Made by a program: the position numbers and the translations under genes. Under the pieces are notes generated by a model. It saw only the letters and a list, made by a program, of their open reading frames with translations. It did no database searches and was not told the origin of the DNA. Positions 1 through 6,313 of a stretch of 34,294 nucleotides of DNA are shown piece after piece. The stretch covers positions 1 through 34,294 of the forward strand of contig SYEM01000012.1 of NCBI GenBank assembly GCA_005801385.1. The letters run 5' to 3'. Origin of the DNA: Verrucomicrobiales bacterium. GTDB taxonomy: Bacteria > Verrucomicrobiota > Verrucomicrobiia > Limisphaerales > UBA9464. Each line of letters begins with the position of its first letter. Positions within the stretch are counted from its first letter, which is position 1.

Positions 1-570
1 CTCGGTCCAGTTCGACAGCGGGAATACGCGCATGTGCTCCCCGGTGTTCACCTTGGCGTTGTAGAGGTTCCAGATCTCGGGACGCTGGTTCTTGGGATCC
101 CACTGACCGAAGGCGTCGCGGAAGCTGAAGAACCGCTCCTTAGCCCGCGCCTTCTCCTCGTCGCGACGGGCGCCGCCGATGGCGCAGTCGAACTGGAACT
201 CCTCGATGGCGGCCAGGAGGGTCGGGATCTGCAGCCGGTTCCGGCTGACCTCACCGGGCGAGGGCACTGCGATGCCTGCCTTGATGGCGTCCTCCACCTT
301 CCGGACGATCAACCGGCCCCCGAGCTCCGCCGCACGGCGGTCCCGGAACTCGTTCAGCTCCGGGAAGTGGTGTCCGGTGTCGACATTGAGGAACGGCATC
401 GGGATGTCCGAAGGCCGGAAGGCCTTCTCGGCGAGTCGGAGCAGGCAGATGGAGTCCTTGCCGCCCGAGAACATCAGGGCCGGCCGCTCGAATTCCGCGG
501 CCACCTCACGCATGACGTGGATGGCCTCGGTCTCGAGATACTGCAGATGGTCGAGGTGGTAGGAGCTCAT
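1..570 (-). CDS. cysD: Sulfate adenylyltransferase subunit 2 (3' end outside the window)
   Basis: This is the small, catalytic subunit of ATP sulfurylase, which makes APS from ATP and sulfate in the cytoplasm together with the GTPase CysN. The first 190 residues are present of about 300 usual for the family; the C-terminus lies beyond the window edge. The PP-loop SGGKDS is at residues 35-40. It is followed by the typical FLNVDTGHHFPE stretch and by AIGGARRDEEKARAKERFFSFR-type residues, read here as GGARRDEEKARAKERFF. I chose the ATG at 568-570, which gives the usual short N-terminus before the PP-loop. It lies 23 nt after cysH on the same strand and is third in the cysI-cysH-cysD order. No clear Shine-Dalgarno sequence precedes it. 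CysN or a CysNC fusion would be expected just outside the window. Confidence 0.95.
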   Translation of the reverse strand, partial: MSSYHLDHLQYLETEAIHVMREVAAEFERPALMFSGGKDSICLLRLAEKAFRPSDIPMPFLNVDTGHHFPELNEFRDRRAAELGGRLIVRKVEDAIKAGIAVPSPGEVSRNRLQIPTLLAAIEEFQFDCAIGGARRDEEKARAKERFFSFRDAFGQWDPKNQRPEIWNLYNAKVNTGEHMRVFPLSNWTE

Positions 571-593
571 CGGATCCGTGACGTCAGGGAATT

Positions 594-1262
594 TCAGTGG
601 GCACCGGGCTTCTGGGCCGCCTTGCCACCCCAGGCGGCATGCAGACCGCACTCGCGCTTCTCGTCGGCCTTCGCCGGATCGAAGTAGTCCCACTCGTTGG
701 GCAGAGCATGACGCGCCAGGTAGTCGTCCATCTGGGCGTCGGTCCAGTGGAAGAACGGGCTGAGCTTGATGGATCCGAAGTTCCGGTCCTCCGACACGAT
801 GTCGAGCTCCGCGCGGTTCGGGTTCTGCACCTTACGCAGGGCGGTGATCCAGACCTTCGGCGCCAGCTCCTTCATGCCCCGCAGGAAGGGCTCAAGCTTC
901 ATCACGGCACTGAACTCCTTCAGCGCCTCCTCCTGCTCGGGCGTCGGGATCGGTCCGTGGATCGCATCCCGATGGGCCGGAGTCATGCGCGGCAGATAGG
1001 GCCGGATATCCAGTCCCAGTCTCTTCCGGAGCTCCTCGGCATGACGGTAGGTCGCCGGCCGGTTGTAGCCGTGGTCCACCCACAGCACCGGCACGCCCGG
1101 ACGGACCTGCGTCACAGCGTGGAGGATGACGGCCTCGTAGGGTCGGAAGTTTGTGGAGACCACGGCGCGGTCCCCGGCCTGCTCGAATCCCCAACGGAGG
1201 ATGTCGAGGGGATCCCGGCAGCGGAGCAGTGCGTTGGCCTGGACGATGTCTTGGGCGGTCAT
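594..1262 (-). CDS. cysH: Phosphoadenylyl-sulfate reductase (thioredoxin-dependent type)
   Basis: The enzyme reduces PAPS (or APS) to sulfite using thioredoxin, upstream of sulfite reductase. The 222-residue protein has the C-terminal RECGLH signature, with the catalytic cysteine at about residue 205, and the adenylyl-sulfate binding fold (VSTNFRPYEAVILH and WVDHGYNRPATY regions). The only other cysteine is near the N-terminus, in LLRCRDP. The CC and CxxC pairs that hold the 4Fe-4S cluster in APS reductases are absent. Family knowledge therefore points to the PAPS-using E. coli-like type, which needs an APS kinase. The frame extends upstream to 1325, but the ATG at 1260-1262 gives a normal N-terminus (MTAQDIVQANALL). 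It sits 69 nt downstream of cysI. Confidence 0.93.
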   Translation of the reverse strand: MTAQDIVQANALLRCRDPLDILRWGFEQAGDRAVVSTNFRPYEAVILHAVTQVRPGVPVLWVDHGYNRPATYRHAEELRKRLGLDIRPYLPRMTPAHRDAIHGPIPTPEQEEALKEFSAVMKLEPFLRGMKELAPKVWITALRKVQNPNRAELDIVSEDRNFGSIKLSPFFHWTDAQMDDYLARHALPNEWDYFDPAKADEKRECGLHAAWGGKAAQKPGAH

Positions 1263-1331
1263 GTCAGGAGAGGAGGTCGGGAGACGACGGGACGCGCGGC
1301 CCGGGCCGTCATCCCAGGACGACACCGGGAA

Positions 1332-3026
1332 TCAGGCGGCCAGCTCGGAGGTCCAGAACGCGCGATCAACCCAGTCGCCGAACGATTCGTCGGCCTTCCG
1401 CTCCGCCGCATAGCGGCTGAGCACCGGACGGAGCGTGTCGAGGATCTCCGAATCCTTGACCATCTCCTTCCAGGCCTTGGCGATGCGGGTGCCGTTGGAG
1501 TTGCCGCCCAGCCAGAGCTGATAGCGTCCGGGCGCCTTCCCGACGAAGCCGATCTCGGCCATGTAGGGACGCGCACAGCCGTTGGGACAGCCGGTCATGC
1601 GGATGACGATCTCCTTGCCCGGAACACCGACCTCGTTGCAGAGGCCCTCGATCTGGGTCAGGAGGTTGGGGAGGTAGCGTTCCGACTCGGCCAGCGAGAG
1701 GCCACAGGTGGGCAGCGCCGGACAGGCAATGGCGCCCAGGTGCAGCACCCCGGCCTGGTTCTCGAATGGAATCCCGTGCTCGGACAGGATCGCATTGATC
1801 TGGGATTTCTCGGCCGAAGCGATTGCGGCGAGGATGAGATTCTGGTTCGCGCTGAGTCGGAACTCCGCGGTCGGGAACCGCTCGGCGATCCGGCGCAGGG
1901 CCGTCTTCATCCGCTGGCCCTCGCTGTCCTTCACACGTCCCATGGAGACGTGCAGGCAGATGTGATGGGTGCCGTCGACCGACTCCGCCCAGCCGTAGGT
2001 GTCGCGCGTGGTCGTGAGCGAGTACGGACGGACAGGTCCCAGCGTGATGCCGGCCCGCTTCTCGATCTCGGCCCGGACGGCGTCGACGCCCAGTTCCTGG
2101 ACGACGTACTTCAGCCGTGCGTGCTTCCGGTCGGTGCGGTCGCCGAAGTCACGATGCACCAGCAGGACGGCCTTGGAGACCTCAATGAGGTGGGTGCGCG
2201 GGAAGTAGCCGATGACGCTGGCGAGGCGCGGATAGGTGGCCGCATTGCCATGGCTGCGACCCATGCCACCGCCGACGGCGAGGTTGTAGCCGACAATGTT
2301 GCCATCCTCCACGACCGCGATGAAGCCGAGGCAGTTGGTGAGAACGTCCATGTCGTTCACCGGCGGCAGCACGAAGGCGGCCTTGAACTTCCGAGGCAGG
2401 TACTGACGGCCGTAGAGCGGGTCGACGAAGTCCTTGTTCTCGGCGGACTCGAGGTTGAGCTGGACGCCGTCGAGCCAGATCGCGTGGTACGCGGGAGTCC
2501 TGGGCAGAAGCGCCTCGGAGACTCGCTTGGAATCCTCATACAGCTGCTCCCGGGCCTGGGTCGTGGCGGGCGTCGGCGAGGCCATCACATTGCGGTTCAC
2601 ATCACCGCACGCCGCGAGGGTGTCGACCATCGCCTGGTTGAGGCCCTTCATGAGCGCCCCGAGGCCCGACTTGGCCACGCCATGGAACTGCACGCTCTGG
2701 CGTGTGGTGATGCGGAGCGTGTCGTTGCCGTACCGGGTGGAGAGGTCGTCGAAGGTGATCCACTGCGCCGCGCTGAGCACGCCGCCCGGGATGCGTCCCC
2801 GGATCATCATGATGTGGACCTTGCCCTGCTTGCGCTTGTCGCGGTCGTCCTGCTGGTAGATGCCGTGGAATTTCAGGAACTGCTCGTCGTCCGCCGAGAA
2901 GGCGTCGAGCTCGGGATTCGACAGCGTCGCCGCGATGTTCCCCGCCAGGGTGGGGATCGCGATCTTGAGCTGCTCGTTCTTGGTCAGCGGCTTGGCCGCC
3001 GCGGAAGTGGATGCGGTCTCGGACAT
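1332..3026 (-). CDS. cysI: Sulfite reductase hemoprotein (siroheme/4Fe-4S subunit)
   Basis: This enzyme carries out the six-electron reduction of sulfite to sulfide in cysteine synthesis. The 564-residue product follows E. coli CysI along its whole length, with RFHG-like and YQQDDRD blocks near the start and ANQNLI before the cluster region. The cluster-binding cysteines are in CPALPTC (about C435 and C441) and CPNGC (about C480 and C484), nearly the same positions as in E. coli. KAPGRYQLWLGGN follows. I chose the ATG at 3024-3026 because the extra 52 codons available upstream are rich in Pro, Arg and Ser and look non-coding. It is the first gene of the cys operon. No flavoprotein subunit (CysJ) is seen nearby, so the electron donor cannot be decided here. 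Confidence 0.95.
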   Translation of the reverse strand: MSETASTSAAAKPLTKNEQLKIAIPTLAGNIAATLSNPELDAFSADDEQFLKFHGIYQQDDRDKRKQGKVHIMMIRGRIPGGVLSAAQWITFDDLSTRYGNDTLRITTRQSVQFHGVAKSGLGALMKGLNQAMVDTLAACGDVNRNVMASPTPATTQAREQLYEDSKRVSEALLPRTPAYHAIWLDGVQLNLESAENKDFVDPLYGRQYLPRKFKAAFVLPPVNDMDVLTNCLGFIAVVEDGNIVGYNLAVGGGMGRSHGNAATYPRLASVIGYFPRTHLIEVSKAVLLVHRDFGDRTDRKHARLKYVVQELGVDAVRAEIEKRAGITLGPVRPYSLTTTRDTYGWAESVDGTHHICLHVSMGRVKDSEGQRMKTALRRIAERFPTAEFRLSANQNLILAAIASAEKSQINAILSEHGIPFENQAGVLHLGAIACPALPTCGLSLAESERYLPNLLTQIEGLCNEVGVPGKEIVIRMTGCPNGCARPYMAEIGFVGKAPGRYQLWLGGNSNGTRIAKAWKEMVKDSEILDTLRPVLSRYAAERKADESFGDWVDRAFWTSELAA

Positions 3027-3198
3027 GTTCGGAGGTAAATCTCTACTGGAGGAATCAGGATTCAGGCCCGTTCCGAACCGGGACTGTCCACCAACAAACG
3101 GGTGTCGGGCAACGCGTTTTCGCGGAGCGCTGGCGGGATTCCGTCGGGGCTTTCGGTCAGGACGAGTCGGTTCCAACGGCACCGCGGTTTCTCATCCT

Positions 3199-3245
3199 TG
3201 AGAGGCACGGGAGGTGTGCGCGGATTTAATGCCAAACGGCTCTCA
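3199..3245. other. Inverted repeat in the divergent cysI / exported-protein intergenic region
   Basis: The 289 bp between the divergent cysI and the exported-protein gene hold an inverted repeat with arms TGAGAG (3199-3204) and CTCTCA (3240-3245), separated by 35 nt that include an AT-rich patch (ATTTAAT). It could form a hairpin in either leader transcript or be a regulator site. I see no canonical promoter boxes, no riboswitch consensus and no Shine-Dalgarno sequence for cysI. Confidence 0.25.
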
Positions 3246-3315
3246 GTTCCGAGAAACCCTCCCGCCTGGGCTCTCAGTGAAACCAATCCTTCCCATCCTC
3301 CGATCCCATCATTCC

Positions 3316-4026
3316 ATGAAGCCCATCCTGAGACACGATCCCACTCTACTGCTGATTCCCATCCTGACGTTTTGGTGCACCTCCTCGGCACTGGCAGCCA
3401 CGGGTTCCATCGTTCTGGAAAGCAACCAGTCCTCCACGCCAGGCAGCCTCAGGAATGGGGGCTCGCCGATCGGGGACGGAGACATCAAAGCCCTACCGTT
3501 CACTTCCGGCACCGGTGCCCTCGATCTGACATTGGTGGAACTTGGTCTTGTGACATCCTCGGCCGCAACGGCGGGAACCTACCAGGTCAATTTCAACCTG
3601 TATTCGGCGTCGGCCACCGGAGTTCCCCAGACGCTGTTATACACAGCCTCGTTCACCCCCAGCATCACATCCATCTCGGCGTGGTATTCCCTTCCGATTT
3701 CCTACTCCCTCACTCCATCCACTGCCTATGCGTTTGGATTCGAGGCCATCGGAGCCTCTGTCAACACGGACGTGAAGTGGTCGAACACCGCATCGCCCTC
3801 GCTTTGGCCACCGCTCGCGTCTAACGGCTACTCGGGCCTTGGATCCGACGCCTACGGCTATGACCTGGTGGGGGCAGGGAGGGTTTGGACGGCGAAACCC
3901 ACCGACAACGCCTTCCGGCTCTACGCGGTCCCTGAGACCACCGCGGGCGTCCTGCCGGGCCTCGGCTTCGGCCTCGCCACCTTTGGAGTCCTTCGGCTTC
4001 GACGGCGTCGGAATCAGGATCGCTGA
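3316..4026 (+). CDS. Exported protein with a PEP-CTERM-like C-terminal anchor
   Basis: The function is unknown. The 236-residue product starts with a signal peptide (MKPILRHDPTLLLIPILTF, cleaved near SALA-A). A beta-rich, Ser/Thr/Gly-rich body follows, with no cysteines after the signal region. The C-terminus has the order VPET, a hydrophobic glycine-rich helix, then RLRRRR. This is the tripartite PEP-CTERM sorting signal, with T in place of the final P of VPEP. Family knowledge: such proteins are cut and attached at the envelope by an exosortase and are often linked to exopolysaccharide. The frame is open from 3214, but the ATG at 3316 begins the signal peptide directly. It is divergent from cysI and convergent with the glycosyltransferase gene. 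No exosortase gene is in the window. Confidence 0.8.
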   Translation: MKPILRHDPTLLLIPILTFWCTSSALAATGSIVLESNQSSTPGSLRNGGSPIGDGDIKALPFTSGTGALDLTLVELGLVTSSAATAGTYQVNFNLYSASATGVPQTLLYTASFTPSITSISAWYSLPISYSLTPSTAYAFGFEAIGASVNTDVKWSNTASPSLWPPLASNGYSGLGSDAYGYDLVGAGRVWTAKPTDNAFRLYAVPETTAGVLPGLGFGLATFGVLRLRRRRNQDR

Positions 4027-4039
4027 CCGCCGGAGCGGT
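4026..4039 (+). terminator. Weak hairpin between convergent genes
   Basis: A perfect 5-bp stem (ACCGC with GCGGT, loop CGGA) begins at the last base of the upstream stop codon and lies before the convergent glycosyltransferase 3' end at 4057. There is no T-run after it on either strand, so its role as a terminator is uncertain. Confidence 0.3.
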
Positions 4040-4056
4040 GGGGAATCGGTCGTGGC

Positions 4057-5223
4057 TCACGAATCCCCGCAGGACAGCAATCGATGAAGGATCCGGAGCT
4101 GCCGCTCCGGATCGCTGACCTCGGTGGCGCGGGAGGGTCCGCGTTGCCCCAGACTCCGCCGGAGGGTCGGGTCGGTGACCAATCGCCGGAGCGCCGCCGC
4201 CACCGCTTCGACGTCGCCGGGCGGGGTTAGGATCCCGCAGGAGGCGTCGACGATCTCGGCGCCGCCGCCACAGTTGGACGTGACGACCGGCCGGCCGGCG
4301 TGGAGGGCCTCGACAAAGGCGATGCCGAAGGGCTCGGGTCCAGTGTTGGGCTGACAGTGGATGTCGGCCGAGGCGAACAACCGGTCCACATCGCGGCGCT
4401 GGCCCAGGAAACGGATGCGGTCCGCGATGCCCAGCGCCAGGGCTCGCTCCTGCATCTCCTGGAGGAACTGGCGTTCCCGATCCAGCTGGGCTCCGCCGGC
4501 GATCCACGCCACCCAGCCGGGGAGATCCCGGAGACGCCCCAGCGCCTCCACATGGACCCGCAATCCCTTCCACTCCTCCATCCGACTCGCCTGGAGGATC
4601 ACCACGTCATCCTCGGCCGTGCGGAGTTCCACCCGGGTGTCGCGCCGCACGGTCCCGGCCCCGGTCGGTTGCACGGCCTCCACCGGACAATGACAGATCC
4701 CGACCGGGACCCCCGGATACAACCGGTCGGCACTCGCCGCCACGAAGCGGCTGTTGGCGACCAGCAGGTCGACCGGCGTCCTCCGCGCCCAAAGCGCCAA
4801 CCACGACCCCGGCTCGAGCGGATTGTGCAGGAAGTGGACGAACCTCGGGATGCGGCGTCGGACCCCCGGTCCAAACATCGCCTGCTGCCAGTTGCCATGG
4901 GCCACCGCCACATCGAATTCCTCCCGCGTCAGGATCCGATCCAGCTCCCGCCGGGCCTTCAGCACCGTCCAGGGATGCCGGATCCGGACCTCCGGGACCC
5001 GATGCACCCGGCCTCCGGCGGCCCGAAGCTCGTCCTCGAACCGCCCCGGGAAACAGAGCAGGAACTCCGAGTCCATCCCGGGGCACCGATCCCGGTTCCG
5101 GACCAGTGTCATCAGCATGGTCTCGATGCCGCCGTAAAGGTTCCCCGCGCAAAGGTGCAACACACGGAGGGGCCGGTCGCTGGGGACAGGGCCTGCGGAC
5201 GGGATGGGGTCTGGGCGATGCAC
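4057..5223 (-). CDS. Glycosyltransferase family 4-like protein
   Basis: This is a predicted GT-B fold retaining glycosyltransferase that moves a sugar from a nucleotide-sugar donor to an unknown acceptor at the cytoplasmic side of the membrane. The N-terminal half has RVLHLCAGNLYGGIE, the glycine-rich first strand-loop of the family. The C-terminal half has SRMEEWKG (the basic donor-site residues) and the E-x7-E motif EPFGIAFVE, with the glutamates at about residues 297 and 305. CGGGAEIV follows. No ATG is available: the frame is open far upstream into the rhomboid gene, so the start must be a GTG. I used the one at 5221-5223, giving 388 residues; GTG at 5286 or at 5163 are alternatives. It follows the rhomboid gene on the same strand. 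Confidence 0.82.
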   Translation of the reverse strand: MHRPDPIPSAGPVPSDRPLRVLHLCAGNLYGGIETMLMTLVRNRDRCPGMDSEFLLCFPGRFEDELRAAGGRVHRVPEVRIRHPWTVLKARRELDRILTREEFDVAVAHGNWQQAMFGPGVRRRIPRFVHFLHNPLEPGSWLALWARRTPVDLLVANSRFVAASADRLYPGVPVGICHCPVEAVQPTGAGTVRRDTRVELRTAEDDVVILQASRMEEWKGLRVHVEALGRLRDLPGWVAWIAGGAQLDRERQFLQEMQERALALGIADRIRFLGQRRDVDRLFASADIHCQPNTGPEPFGIAFVEALHAGRPVVTSNCGGGAEIVDASCGILTPPGDVEAVAAALRRLVTDPTLRRSLGQRGPSRATEVSDPERQLRILHRLLSCGDS

Positions 5224-5377
5224 GGAGGAAGCTGGATCCAACCGGATCAGACTGTTTGGGCCGGAAATCCCAAAGCAAGCCTCCACTGGTCGTTCTCGGG
5301 TGCCTGAACCGGAACACGGCGTCGGCCCAACCCTAACGGAAGACGAGGGTGCTCGGTTGTTGGAACCCAACAAGGCC

Positions 5378-6259
5378 TCAGCCCCGGAGTGCCAACACCG
5401 TCGTGGTCGCCACCAGGACCCCAAACACACCCCAGGCCAGCCTCCGCAGGCCCGGCTCGAATCGATCAGGAAGGCACACCGCCACCCCACCCACCAGCAC
5501 ACCGCCCAGAAACCCACCCAGATGCGCCAACCGGTCCGAGTCGGGATCGGTCCCCAGCAGGATGAACAGCAGGGCGCCGGTGCCCAACGAGGAAACCACC
5601 CGGCGGTTGCCCCGCCGACCCCGACGCCACAACGGGATGGCCTGGGCCGCCAGCATCCCGAGAGCGGCCAGCACAAGCCCTGAGGCGCCCAGCCCGCGGT
5701 AGGGATCGGATCGGAGGGTCATCGCGAACACGTTCGCCGCAGCCCCCGCGAGGAAACAGCCGGAGAGCGTCACGCCCAGACCAAACCGGGCCGTCGCCAA
5801 CCCGAGGAACACCAGGCCCATGACGAGATTCGAGACCAGATGGGCCACATCCCGATGGAGCCATTCCGCGGTGAACATCCGCCACCATTCGCCCGCACGG
5901 AACCGTTCCGTATCGAACGCGGCGGACCCGACAGGGCCACCCGTCCAGGCAAAGACGAACGCAACCGCCAGCGCCCAGAAGACCACCCGGCCATCAAACC
6001 AGTAGTCCGAACCCGGCACCTCGTGCCGCCACTCGAACCCGCGGTTCTCCCGGAGATACTCCCTCAGGACATCCCGCGCCCGACCGGCATCCGAATCCGC
6101 CAGCCGCAGCTGCCACCGGGCCGTCGTCGGGTCGCGATCCAGGAACACCTCGATCCCCTGACTCGCCAGCACCAATGACCAGTCCAGGGCCTGACGCTCG
6201 GTCCGCGCAGGGATCGAGACAGGCATGAGATCGGTCGGGGTCACTCGGTGACTCTCCAT
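5378..6259 (-). CDS. Rhomboid-family intramembrane serine protease
   Basis: The 293-residue protein is a predicted membrane protease that cuts substrate helices within or near the bilayer. The rhomboid core is complete: HLVSN (H140, N144), the active-site motif GASG (S193) and the late histidine in HLGGFLGG (H246), embedded in about six hydrophobic segments. The first roughly 75 residues are soluble and resemble the small DUF2007-like modules sometimes found in front of rhomboids. Residues are numbered from the ATG at 6257-6259; an ATG 11 codons later is also possible. It lies 54 nt after the VIT/PEP-CTERM gene on the same strand, so it is probably co-transcribed with the operon upstream. The substrate is unknown; the membrane proteins encoded just upstream are candidates by position only. 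Confidence 0.88.
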   Translation of the reverse strand: MESHRVTPTDLMPVSIPARTERQALDWSLVLASQGIEVFLDRDPTTARWQLRLADSDAGRARDVLREYLRENRGFEWRHEVPGSDYWFDGRVVFWALAVAFVFAWTGGPVGSAAFDTERFRAGEWWRMFTAEWLHRDVAHLVSNLVMGLVFLGLATARFGLGVTLSGCFLAGAAANVFAMTLRSDPYRGLGASGLVLAALGMLAAQAIPLWRRGRRGNRRVVSSLGTGALLFILLGTDPDSDRLAHLGGFLGGVLVGGVAVCLPDRFEPGLRRLAWGVFGVLVATTTVLALRG

Positions 6260-6313
6260 GAGGGAGGGACCCTGGGCAAATTTCCGTTCAGCCGGAATCG
6301 TCCACGCCGTCCG

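Noticed and set aside
597-3038. Long plus-strand ORF of 813 codons opposite cysH and cysI
   Set aside because: It is a shadow of two well-recognised genes in GC-rich DNA; its product is repetitive in Arg, Gly, Val and Leu and matches no family.
3190-3260. SAM-I riboswitch-like words (CTCATC, GAGAGG, GGGAGG) upstream of the exported-protein gene
   Set aside because: The conserved core (GGCCC, GAAACC, GGCAACC) is missing, and the words lie on the strand away from the cys operon.
5224-5676. N-terminal extension of the glycosyltransferase frame
   Set aside because: It overlaps the rhomboid gene out of frame and is rich in Trp, Cys and Arg, typical of a shadow frame.
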